Source: Acidobacteriota bacterium
Lineage (GTDB): Bacteria; Acidobacteriota; Terriglobia; Acidiferrales; UBA7541
DNA: 14,834 nt
Direction of reading: 5' to 3'
Assembly (NCBI GenBank): GCA_003131985.1
Contig: PKWH01000326.1
Span: 307 to 15,140 of the forward strand
The position numbers were made by a program, and so were the translations under genes. Below, piece by piece: positions 7,824 through 14,834 of this stretch. Positions within the stretch are counted from its first letter, which is position 1; each line of letters begins with the position of its first letter. The notes below the pieces were generated by a model. That model was not told where the DNA came from. It was given only the letters and a program-made list of their open reading frames with translations, and searched no databases.

Positions 7824-10800
7824 CTAGAAGTGGAGTTTCATACCGAACTGCAGTTGACGCGCGCCGGTTGTGAGGTCATTGCGCCCGACCTCAGACGTCG
7901 ACTGCCCAAAAATCGAGTCATTGATGACATTGTCCGGCTGGTTGAAGTTCGGATGATTGAACAGGTTGTAGTATTCGGACCGAAATTCCACGGTGAAACG
8001 CTCCGTAATTTTGGTGTTTTTTGAAATGACCATATCAAAGTTTACATACGCAGGGCCATAAAAACTGTTGCGGTGTACGTTGCCCGGGCCGCCGAACAAC
8101 GGAAACGTGAAAAGACCCACGTTCGGTCCCGTTTGGGTTATTGGCGCTGTAACTGGAACGACGCTCGGGGTGGTGCTAAAAGACGCCCTCTGGGTTGCTC
8201 CTGTGCCATCGCTGTCAACTCCGTTCTCGAAGATTTCGAATGGAAATCCGCTTTGCAGTGTGCCAATCCCCGACCAGGACCACCCTTCGAGAACCCTTCC
8301 GACAATTCCGCTGTTCAAGCGGTCTTTGCCGCGGCCGAAAGGTAACTCGGCAATGTAGTTGAACACCGCGCGGTTGCGGACATCGAACGACGAATTTCCT
8401 TTTTCCCTCCCAAGTTCAAAAGAATTCGCCGGGAAAACCGTTTGGTTCTGTTGCGGCCTGAAGGCGTCGCTGGCATCGTCGATGGCGTGCGCCCAGGTAT
8501 AGTTCACCTGGAACGACATGCCGTGCGAGAACTGCCGGGTCAGCGTCGTCTGCAAGGCATTGTAGTTAGAATTGGCAACGCTGGACACTTCATTTGAGTG
8601 GAACGCTGCGCTGTTGTTGACTGCATTGAACGGAAGTACTCCGAGCTGCTGCCCAATATAGAGATTGAAACCTTGAACGGTTTCCTCCTGCGGCGTGGCT
8701 GTCGGTGAATCAAAGCAGTTAAACGCGTTTGGCACGCTGCAAAACGCTCTCAACTGCGCGACGAGTGCCGGTTGCGGGGCATTCCCGTCAACTACGCGAA
8801 GCAAACGGTTCGCTTTGTTGCCTACATAGTTGACCTCAAGAACGAAGTACCCCCCGAGCTGCCTCTGAATTCCAAAATTCCGCTGCTGCACATAGGGAAC
8901 ATGGAAATTCGGGTTAATCGTCGCCGGAAAAGCCAGGGAGTCACCCGCGGGAAAACTCGAAAGTGACGAGGCCGGGGGCGGCTGAGTGACCGGTAAAGGT
9001 ATATTGGAAATCTGGTCGGCAGTACCAGGTCCTAGATTAGCGAACGCGCTATTGACAAAAGGCAGTGAAAGCGGCGGATTGGCTCGGGTGTCTCCGGTAA
9101 GGTTGAAGAACTGGCGGTCGCGAAAATAGCCGAACCCGGCGCGAATCGACGTCTTTCCATTCTTAAATGGATCCCATGCAAAACCGATTCGGGGTTCGAA
9201 TCCCTTCGTGTCATTAGCATACAATGGATTCGGTCCTCCCCTTGTCACGGTAACAAACTGAACCGGGCCCGGCCCAGCTAGTGCCTCTGGGGTTGCGCTG
9301 GTGAGTTGATCTCTGATAACCCACGGAACTCCATCCCATTCGTAGCGAAGGCCATAGTTCAACGTGAAGTTTGACCTCAGTTTGAACTGATCCTGAACGA
9401 AGCCCGACATGTCTCGCTCGCGGAAGCCGCGTTCGTCGCTAGGTTGACGGACTCCGCTGGTGCTGTATAGTTGCGTTTGAGATTCATTAAAAACCCCGCC
9501 CAGCAGGCCCCAGACGGCGTCCTGAACCGAGCCGTTGCTAAAAGGAACTGTACCCGTCAGCGGGGATGTGCCCGTATTGCCGAAAATCGCGAAATTAGGA
9601 GTTGACCGCGTACTGAAATCATCGAAATCGTTCGAATAGCTGTCGCCAAAATCGTAGCCGAATTTAACCGTGTGCCGTCCTTTGGTCCAGGTCATATTGT
9701 CGCCGATATTGTAGGTGCCGAAGGGCCGGTCTTGGCCGTTGCTGTCGCCCAGGACTGTGCAACCGACCGCAGTGAATCCCGGAAGGGCCCAATCGCGCCC
9801 GCGACCGAACTCATCAACGCCAGCGAGGCTCAAGCTATCGATTGTGCTTACACCATTGCACGGGAAATTATTGAAAGAACGATTCGCGGTAGCGTAGAAG
9901 TCGTTTTGCTTGGTCGGAGATATCGTGCTGGCAAGGTGGCCATTTATGCTCTGCGTAAAGTCCAGCGATTGAGCGCCTCCAATGCCGGGGAGAGGGTTGG
10001 TATTCCCGCCGTTGTCGTGGCTGTCAGTCGCCAGGTAACGTACGCTCAGGATGTTTCTCGGAGTAATCGTGAAATCGACCTTTGCAATGTAATTGCTTAC
10101 ATTAAGGAGGTCCGTATCACCGAAAAAGAACAGAGACGAGACTCCCTGGATCACCGCCGGGCCATTCGGTGCAGGATAGAAGTTCAGAATTTTCTGGGTT
10201 TGAGGGTCCAGCGGGAGCGCAAACGCGTTGTTAGCCGAACCCGGCGTGCTCACGTTGATGTTGACCGGTCCCGCCGTCGGATCCGTATACGTAAAAATGC
10301 CCGTCTTGAAAGCCGCGTCCGGGACGGTCGCGTTCGCTGTTGTGGCCGTGGCGAATCGATTTCCTTCGTAGTTAAAGAAGTAGAACACCTTGTTCTTGAC
10401 CACCGGACCGCCGATGGAAGCTCCAAACGTGTTGCGAACGTAAGGACTCTGCGGACCGGTAGCAGAAGTGTTAAAGAAATCCCTGGCGCCAAGCGCGTTC
10501 CAGCGGCCGAAGTAATACACATCACCATGGAGATCGTTCGTTCCGCTCTTCGTGATGATATCGATTACCGCGCTGGAGTCCCGGCCAAACTCAGGAAGAT
10601 AACTGTTTGTTATCACCCGAAATTCCTCAGTAGCGTCGGGGTTCAACGTCAACAGTCCGGTCCCCGGAACACCCGGGTCATTATTGTTCCCCCCGTCCAG
10701 CATGAAATTGTTGTTCCGGTCCCGGCCCCCGTTAATCGAAAAGGCGCCGTCTCCGCTGTTGCTTGCCGTGGTCCCGGGCGTTAGGAGAATCAGCTGATAG

Positions 10801-11273
10801 GGATCCCGAAGAATTAAAGGGAGCGCCTCCATCTGCTTTTCTTCCACCACGTTGCTGACCTGGGCATCCGTGGTGTTGATAGGCACGATACTTGAACCCT
10901 CGACTGTCACTGTTTGTGAAGCCACGCTGATTTCCAACTTAGCATCCAGTGTTAAGGCCTGATCTACCGTCAGAGTCACGGCGGCGAATTTCACAGTTTT
11001 GAGTCCGCTCTTTTCGATGGTTATATCGTATTTGCCGGGCACAAGATTTGAAATGCTGTAGGCGCCAGTGTTCCCGGTCTGAGTGTCGCGGCTGGCATTC
11101 GTATCTTCATTCACGGCGGCTACCGTTGCGCCGGGAACCACTGCGCCTGACGGGTCCGTCACCGTTCCGTTGATCGACGCGGTCTGCGCTCTGACGATCC
11201 CCGGCAGCATCGCCATCCCCATCACCAACAGCAACATTCGCACAGCACTGAACACACTTCGACCGTTCATCAT
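7824..11273 (-). CDS. Oar-like TonB-dependent outer-membrane receptor 2
   Basis: A 1,149-residue outer-membrane receptor, paralogous in layout to receptor 1. Residues 1-29 are a signal peptide ending in V-R-A before Q30. A carboxypeptidase-regulatory-like domain covers about 32-118 (I-N-G-T-V-T-D-P-S-G-A at its start). The plug-like region is about 135-250, with L-I-L-L-T-P-G, F-S-I-N-G-G-R-D-R-N-N-N, M-L-D-G-G-N-N-N-D, E-E-F-R-V-I-T-N and E-F-G-R-D-S-S. A long beta-barrel follows and ends in K-L-H-F. The start has GGGGGAG five bases upstream, as in receptor 1; a second ATG follows directly. The open frame reaches 46 codons further up into the repeated leader and was trimmed. It lies 261 bases downstream of the S9 peptidase, with no clear terminator between them, so co-transcription is possible. 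Ligand unknown. Confidence 0.93.
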   Translation of the reverse strand: MMNGRSVFSAVRMLLLVMGMAMLPGIVRAQTASINGTVTDPSGAVVPGATVAAVNEDTNASRDTQTGNTGAYSISNLVPGKYDITIEKSGLKTVKFAAVTLTVDQALTLDAKLEISVASQTVTVEGSSIVPINTTDAQVSNVVEEKQMEALPLILRDPYQLILLTPGTTASNSGDGAFSINGGRDRNNNFMLDGGNNNDPGVPGTGLLTLNPDATEEFRVITNSYLPEFGRDSSAVIDIITKSGTNDLHGDVYYFGRWNALGARDFFNTSATGPQSPYVRNTFGASIGGPVVKNKVFYFFNYEGNRFATATTANATVPDAAFKTGIFTYTDPTAGPVNINVSTPGSANNAFALPLDPQTQKILNFYPAPNGPAVIQGVSSLFFFGDTDLLNVSNYIAKVDFTITPRNILSVRYLATDSHDNGGNTNPLPGIGGAQSLDFTQSINGHLASTISPTKQNDFYATANRSFNNFPCNGVSTIDSLSLAGVDEFGRGRDWALPGFTAVGCTVLGDSNGQDRPFGTYNIGDNMTWTKGRHTVKFGYDFGDSYSNDFDDFSTRSTPNFAIFGNTGTSPLTGTVPFSNGSVQDAVWGLLGGVFNESQTQLYSTSGVRQPSDERGFRERDMSGFVQDQFKLRSNFTLNYGLRYEWDGVPWVIRDQLTSATPEALAGPGPVQFVTVTRGGPNPLYANDTKGFEPRIGFAWDPFKNGKTSIRAGFGYFRDRQFFNLTGDTRANPPLSLPFVNSAFANLGPGTADQISNIPLPVTQPPPASSLSSFPAGDSLAFPATINPNFHVPYVQQRNFGIQRQLGGYFVLEVNYVGNKANRLLRVVDGNAPQPALVAQLRAFCSVPNAFNCFDSPTATPQEETVQGFNLYIGQQLGVLPFNAVNNSAAFHSNEVSSVANSNYNALQTTLTRQFSHGMSFQVNYTWAHAIDDASDAFRPQQNQTVFPANSFELGREKGNSSFDVRNRAVFNYIAELPFGRGKDRLNSGIVGRVLEGWSWSGIGTLQSGFPFEIFENGVDSDGTGATQRASFSTTPSVVPVTAPITQTGPNVGLFTFPLFGGPGNVHRNSFYGPAYVNFDMVISKNTKITERFTVEFRSEYYNLFNHPNFNQPDNVINDSIFGQSTSEVGRNDLTTGARQLQFGMKLHF

Positions 11274-11323
11274 TTTATCTCCCCCAATTCGTGAGTCGTT
11301 TCCGGCTGGCGTGAGTGCGCCAG
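11274..11323 (-). promoter_or_regulatory. Conserved leader of receptor 2: hairpin plus strong ribosome-binding site
   Basis: On the minus strand, stem CTGGCG/CGCCAG with a 6-base loop (11306-11323) is followed by a segment matching the receptor 1 leader and by GGGGGAG before the ATG. Loop size and arm register differ from copy A, yet a 6-bp stem is kept at the same distance from the start. Confidence 0.5.
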
Positions 11324-11401
11324 ACAATCGCTGAGGCCTACCATGCAGTTTCACAGCCAAGACGCGGGAGGGTTCTGGGCGGCGCCTAACCAACTGATTC
11401 G

Positions 11402-11417
11402 ACGGCATCAATGCCGT
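11402..11417. promoter_or_regulatory. Perfect inverted repeat, candidate operator (copy B)
   Basis: ACGGCATCAATGCCGT has perfect 7-base arms around a CA centre, about 130 bases upstream of receptor 2. The site is kept in copy A with one change. Symmetry and position fit an operator for a dimeric regulator; the regulator is unknown. Confidence 0.45.
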
Positions 11418-11534
11418 AATCCGAGCGCGGGATGGTCTACAACTCTACGAAAAATAAAACAGTCGTGGGCCGCGCGAAAAATTATTCGTACAGTAGATCT
11501 GTGTAATTTAGAAGTTTTCGATTTTCGACGCGAG

Positions 11535-13688
11535 TTAGTCTGCAGCCTTCGTCAGCGGTGGAATTGCGGGGCCTTCGCCCTTCACGTAATGATCGTACCA
11601 GTGGAGGTACCGCTCGTAGCGGTCTTGAATGAATGATGGGCGAGAAAATTCATGGTATTCCCCCGGATAAACTACCAGCAAGGTCGGCACGCCCAGCCGT
11701 TTCAGGCTCTGGTACATCTGCTCGCCATTGATCACTGGGACGTTCCAATCGTTTTCGCCGCCCAGGATCAGTGTAGGCGTCTTAATCTTCGTTACCCGAT
11801 TGAAGGGCGATAGCTTCTCCCACAGCTCGCGATTTTCCCAAGGCAGTCCGAGTTCGATTTCCCAGTCGCGAGAATACAAATCGTGTCCCCAATTTGTGAT
11901 ATACAAAAAATCTCCTGCGCCTGAAATCGCGGCCTTGAACCGCGTAGTCTGCGTAATAATAAAATTAGTCGAGATGCCCCCATACGACCACCCGCCCACG
12001 CCCAATTTGTCAGGATCGGCAATGCCCTGCGCCACCGCGTAGTCCACCATCGCCATATCGTCTTCGAAATCCTTGTGGCCCCAGTCGGCATAAATCGCTT
12101 TGCAGAAATCCTGGCCGTAGCCGGACGACCCGCGCGGGTTCGGCGTTAGCACCACGTAGCCGTTCGCTGCAAACAGCTGCGGATCGAAGTTAAATTCGGC
12201 GTAGTAGGCCCAGACTGGCCCGCCGTGCGGCCGCAGTATCGCCGGATAACGCGTCCCCGGTTTATAGTCCGGCGGCTTGTAGAGATATCCCGCCACCGTC
12301 GTGCCGTCCTTGCTCTTGAAATGCACGTACTCAACATCAGGAAGGCGAATCTGCGCCATCAATGCATCGTTTGTCGAGGTCAGCCGCTTGGCATCACCGC
12401 CGTCCGCAGCCAGCAAATACACTTCAGCGGGATGCGTCAACTCACCGATCACGGCAGCCGCGGCTCCATCCTTGTCCAGCGTAAACGACTCCACCATTTT
12501 TCGCGCGCCGATGGCCCGCGTAATTTCGCCACCCATCGCCGGAACCCGCATTAAATTCTGCGTGCCGTCATCATCCGCGATAAAGTAAATCCATTTCCCA
12601 TCCGGTGAAAAACGCGGCTCGCTCGAATTTCGATCGAGTTTAAGTGTTAATACCTTCGCTTCGCCGCCCGCAGACGGCGCAATCGCAATGTGAAATGTCG
12701 CGTATTGAAAAAGCTTAGGCTCCAACTGGCTGGTGAACGCGATCCATTTGCCGTCAGGTGACCACGCAGGGGAGCCGTCCGTTCCCGGATTCGTCGTCAC
12801 GCGTACGAGCGATTTGCCCTGATCCGTATTGTCCGCGGCCACCACCCAGATATCCGTGTTGTAGTTGCGATCGGGATCTTCCAGGTCCGAGCGGTTACTC
12901 TCAAACGCAATCGACCGCCCATCTGGAGACCAGGCCGGCGCGCTATCGTCATAATCGCCAGAGGTGATCTGCGTCATCTTTCGGCTCGCGACATCGAAAA
13001 CATAAAGATGCGTCCGTCGACGGTCGAGGTAGCCGATTTCGTCCTCTTTGAAATGAAGACGATCGATCACCCACGGATGTGGCTTTGGCTTCGCGTCGCT
13101 CTTGTCCTTGTTTTTCGCGGCTTCGATTTCGTTGATAGATGGATCCCTCAGAACTATAGCCATTCGGTCTCCCGCAGGAGACCACCAGAACCCGCTAACG
13201 TCCTGGATCGCATCGGTCAGCTTTTGCGCCTCTCCTCCTTCGCGATTGAGCAACCACACTTCCTCTTTTTTGCTGTCTTCGTCTCCCTTTTCTCCCTTCG
13301 CCCCTTCGCGTCCGGAAAGGAACGCCAAATATTTTCCGTCTGGACTCCAGCGTGGATGACTACAAGACACTCCTTCCGCCGTCAGTGCAATGGCCGCGCC
13401 CCCAGAAGTCGGGACCATCCAAATCCGCGATTCGTTCTTGTCTTCCTTTAGATCGCGGGTCTTCACGACGTAGGCGACCCATTTCCCCTCTGGGCTGATG
13501 CGCGCATCTTCAACCTCGAGTATTCGAAAGTAGTCATCGATCGTTAAGTTTCGCGTCGCGCTGGAATTTTCTAAAAAGCCGGTTTTGTTGGGAGCTGCGC
13601 CAGAGTCTTGTGTCGCAGCCGGACTTTGTGCCCAAGCCGAGCAAGCAAGGAAGACCACGGCAAACAACAACACGAGTCGCAACCTCAT
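11535..13688 (-). CDS. Secreted S9-family (prolyl-oligopeptidase-like) serine peptidase
   Basis: A 717-residue exported peptidase, expected to cleave short peptides in the periplasm or outside the cell. Residues 1-20 are a signal peptide ending in A-W-A before Q21. A beta-propeller with TolB/PD40-like blades follows (repeated W-S-P-D-G-K or similar at about 114, 169, 253, 309 and 361). The C-terminal alpha/beta-hydrolase has its nucleophile in G-W-S-Y-G-G (S568), the acid in G-E-N-D-W (D647) and the base in E-Y-H-E (H679). H-G-G-P at 488-491 probably contributes the oxyanion site. All catalytic residues are present and the length is normal. A TATACT -10-like sequence lies at 13735-13740 (minus strand) without a good -35 box. 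The gene sits directly upstream of TonB receptor 2, and a broken copy of its tail lies upstream of receptor 1, so the pairing is old. Exact specificity cannot be read. Confidence 0.95.
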   Translation of the reverse strand: MRLRLVLLFAVVFLACSAWAQSPAATQDSGAAPNKTGFLENSSATRNLTIDDYFRILEVEDARISPEGKWVAYVVKTRDLKEDKNESRIWMVPTSGGAAIALTAEGVSCSHPRWSPDGKYLAFLSGREGAKGEKGDEDSKKEEVWLLNREGGEAQKLTDAIQDVSGFWWSPAGDRMAIVLRDPSINEIEAAKNKDKSDAKPKPHPWVIDRLHFKEDEIGYLDRRRTHLYVFDVASRKMTQITSGDYDDSAPAWSPDGRSIAFESNRSDLEDPDRNYNTDIWVVAADNTDQGKSLVRVTTNPGTDGSPAWSPDGKWIAFTSQLEPKLFQYATFHIAIAPSAGGEAKVLTLKLDRNSSEPRFSPDGKWIYFIADDDGTQNLMRVPAMGGEITRAIGARKMVESFTLDKDGAAAAVIGELTHPAEVYLLAADGGDAKRLTSTNDALMAQIRLPDVEYVHFKSKDGTTVAGYLYKPPDYKPGTRYPAILRPHGGPVWAYYAEFNFDPQLFAANGYVVLTPNPRGSSGYGQDFCKAIYADWGHKDFEDDMAMVDYAVAQGIADPDKLGVGGWSYGGISTNFIITQTTRFKAAISGAGDFLYITNWGHDLYSRDWEIELGLPWENRELWEKLSPFNRVTKIKTPTLILGGENDWNVPVINGEQMYQSLKRLGVPTLLVVYPGEYHEFSRPSFIQDRYERYLHWYDHYVKGEGPAIPPLTKAAD

Positions 13689-13751
13689 ACCCGGACCTGC
13701 CTCTCTGGAAATTTATCGCGCATTTCGCCGCGTAAGTATACCGAACGCGCG

Positions 13752-13766
13752 GCGGAACGCTTCCGC
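13752..13766. promoter_or_regulatory. Inverted repeat upstream of the S9 peptidase
   Basis: GCGGAACGCTTCCGC has perfect 6-base arms around a 3-base centre. It lies between the 6S RNA terminator and the likely S9 peptidase promoter, so it is in the right place for an operator. Confidence 0.35.
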
Positions 13767-13771
13767 AAAAA

Positions 13772-13801
13772 AAAGGGCAGGACCGATTGGCCCTGCCCTT
13801 T
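13772..13801 (-). terminator. Intrinsic terminator after the 6S RNA candidate
   Basis: A 10-bp stem (13772-13781 with 13792-13801), with a further CC/GG pair inside, is followed on the minus strand by a run of eight T residues (13767-13774 as A on the plus strand). This polarity needs a minus-strand transcript arriving from the right, where no minus-strand protein gene exists. The RNA candidate next to it explains the site. Confidence 0.85.
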
Positions 13802-13811
13802 CAAGCCCATA

Positions 13812-14012
13812 ACTTTGCGGAGATGGGTGTTTTCTTATGCTGCCTCAGGAGCCAGCTCAGCCTTGAATCACATGGCTCAAGATGCACAATGTCGCCGCAG
13901 AACGACGCTACTCTGTCACTTGTCTTTGTGTTTGTCCAGCATTCTAGAACTGCACTCCGAGCTCGTTGCGCGGCTTTGAATAATCCGTGGCGATTGACAG
14001 ATGACCGCACGC
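13812..14012 (-). ncRNA. ssrS: Probable 6S RNA (RNA polymerase regulator)
   Basis: 6S RNA binds the housekeeping RNA polymerase holoenzyme and mimics an open promoter. On the minus strand this segment contains, in order and with similar spacing, the conserved 3'-half blocks of E. coli 6S RNA as I recall it: GCGGCGACA (8 of 9 bases), CATCTTGAGCC (9 of 11), GATTCAAGG (8 of 9) and CCTGAGGCAGCAT (11 of 13). The differences are all transitions except one. The CTTGA/TCAAG pair forms the small hairpin of the 3' bubble. An outer pairing TGCGG (14005-14009) with CCGCA (13816-13820) would close an RNA of about 200 bases, the usual size. An intrinsic terminator follows at once. The 5' half is poorly conserved, so both ends, especially the 5' one, are estimates; no clear promoter was found. 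Confidence 0.75.
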
Positions 14013-14022
14013 AATTTAGGCT
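13994..14022 (+). promoter_or_regulatory. Possible promoter for the GH13 gene
   Basis: A perfect -35 box TTGACA at 13994-13999 is followed after 17 bases by TAGGCT (14017-14022), which matches the -10 consensus at three of six positions. It would give a leader of about 30 bases before the GH13 start. It overlaps the estimated 5' end of the divergent 6S RNA. Confidence 0.3.
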
Positions 14023-14058
14023 CACTCCGTGCCTATTACAAAGACCCCGCCATTTTTT

Positions 14059-14834
14059 ATGCGCTCGAATCCTCTTCTCTACGAGATCAACGCTTGGGCA
14101 TGGCTCGAGCAACTTTCCGCGCGGCTTGGACGAACGATAGATCTCTCAGGGGTGCCCGATGCAGAGTGGGATTCACTAGCTCAGCTCGGCTTCGACGCTG
14201 TCTGGCTTATGGGCGTTTGGCAACGAAGCCCCGTCTCCCGTCAAATCAGCCTCGACGATCCCGCGAATGTCCCCGATTATGACCGCGCTCTGCCCGGCTG
14301 GACGCCTGCCGACGTAGTCGGCTCTCCCTATGCCGTGATGCAATACGTTCCAGACCCGCGTATCGGAACCTGGGACTCTCTCGATCGTGTCCGCGAGAAA
14401 TTACACGCACGCAAGATAGCCCTGTTCCTCGATTTCGTCGGGAACCATACCGCTCTCGATCATCCTTGGGTGCGCGAACATCCGGAATTTTACGTGCAAG
14501 GCTCGAAGCAGGATTTCGAGAACGATACCTCTCTCTTTTTTCAAGCGAACACAACGCACGGCGCGTGCTACATTGCGCTGGCGAAAGATCCCTACTACCC
14601 GCCATGGAAAGACGTCGCGCAGCTGAATCATTTTCAGCCGGATATGCGCGCCGCTCACCTCGCGCAACTGGGCACTATCGCAAGGCACTGTGACGGCGTC
14701 CGCTGCGATATGGCCATGCTCCAGCTGAATGACATTTTCGAAAAAGGCTGGGCTCACCTTTTGGGAAACACGCCACCGCCTGCGAAAGAATTTTGGACGG
14801 AAGCCCGCAAGGCAGCTCCAAATCTGATTTTGCT
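14059..14834 (+). CDS. GH13 alpha-amylase-family enzyme (5' part only)
   Basis: The first 258 codons of a glycoside hydrolase of clan GH-H, acting on alpha-glucans; the gene runs off the right edge. The protein opens with P-L-L-Y-E-I-N, typical of the start of this catalytic barrel, and has no signal peptide, so it is probably cytoplasmic. Visible motifs: G-F-D-A-V-W-L at about residues 48-54; Y-A-V and D-P-R-I-G-T near 95-105; region I D-F-V-G-N-H-T at 125-131 (N129, H130); and region II D-G-V-R-C-D at 212-217, with R215 and nucleophile D217. The acid/base Glu would fall just beyond the edge. ATG at 14059 has no clear ribosome-binding site; the only earlier in-frame option is a GTG at 14029. 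Together with the ABC importer and kinase at the left end it suggests alpha-glucan use, but it is not in their operon. Confidence 0.92.
   Translation, partial: MRSNPLLYEINAWAWLEQLSARLGRTIDLSGVPDAEWDSLAQLGFDAVWLMGVWQRSPVSRQISLDDPANVPDYDRALPGWTPADVVGSPYAVMQYVPDPRIGTWDSLDRVREKLHARKIALFLDFVGNHTALDHPWVREHPEFYVQGSKQDFENDTSLFFQANTTHGACYIALAKDPYYPPWKDVAQLNHFQPDMRAAHLAQLGTIARHCDGVRCDMAMLQLNDIFEKGWAHLLGNTPPPAKEFWTEARKAAPNLIL

Larger units (their letters stand above)
11251..11635 (-). repeat. Long direct repeat, copy B (S9 peptidase end and receptor 2 control region)
   Basis: Copy B of the repeat at 7333-7716. It spans the last codons of the intact S9 peptidase gene, the 261-base intergenic region and the first codons of receptor 2. 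The spacing of the copies gives a duplication unit of about 3.9 kb. The stretch with the fewest differences is non-coding. Confidence 0.95.

Noticed and set aside
9672..10784. 370-codon open frame on the plus strand, opposite TonB receptor 2
   Set aside because: It is fully antisense to a clear receptor gene, is rich in Arg and Val without domain motifs, and no ribosome-binding site or promoter is evident. It is a shadow of a long GC-rich gene.
11446..11534. A -35/-10 promoter in the AT-rich part of the repeated control region
   Set aside because: Several TAAT- and TTTATT-like strings occur, but none has a fair -35 partner at 16-18 bases, so no promoter was called.
13801..14112. 103-codon minus-strand frame over the intergenic region
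   Set aside because: It coincides with the 6S RNA candidate and terminator, shows no protein motif, and its start has no ribosome-binding site.

Overview
The window looks like a chromosomal segment of an acidobacterium, probably a soil-type lineage. This is an inference from gene content: two very large Oar-like TonB-dependent receptors (over 1,100 residues each, with a carboxypeptidase-regulatory-like domain before the plug), a secreted S9 peptidase beside one of them, a CxC-starting secreted protein with carboxypeptidase-regulatory-like repeats, and a polyphosphate-glucokinase-like ROK protein. No transposase, phage gene, tRNA, rRNA or CRISPR array was seen.

Layout, left to right. Positions 1-1946 (+) hold the end of a sugar ABC importer operon: a MalF-type permease cut by the window edge, a MalG-type permease overlapping it by one base, and a ROK/PpgK-like sugar kinase 21 bases further on. 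Positions 2081-3520 (+) encode a secreted protein whose N-terminal part resembles the TIMP/netrin (NTR) fold. A strong hairpin terminator at 3629-3666 separates it from the convergent receptor gene. Positions 3711-13688 (-) read, in the direction of transcription, S9 peptidase, TonB receptor 2, terminator, a leftover tail of an S9 peptidase gene, then TonB receptor 1. Positions 13772-14012 (-) hold a probable 6S RNA and its terminator. From 14059 (+) a GH13 alpha-amylase-family gene runs off the right edge.

The most notable structure is a direct repeat of about 385 bp (7333-7716 and 11251-11635). It carries the last 32 codons of the S9 peptidase, the intergenic DNA and the first codons of a TonB receptor. 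It shows that a unit of about 3.9 kb, receptor plus S9 tail, was duplicated in tandem. The repeated control region is nearly identical in long stretches, while the two receptor proteins are clearly divergent. Each copy keeps a dyad that could be an operator, a hairpin in the leader and the same strong ribosome-binding site.

Together the genes suggest a scavenging lifestyle. Alpha-glucan breakdown (GH13), an ABC sugar importer and a glucose kinase would form one carbohydrate route, and the secreted S9 peptidase with paired outer-membrane receptors a second, possibly peptide, route. Substrates are inferred from families only. Start sites of both receptors were moved inward to the conserved ribosome-binding site.
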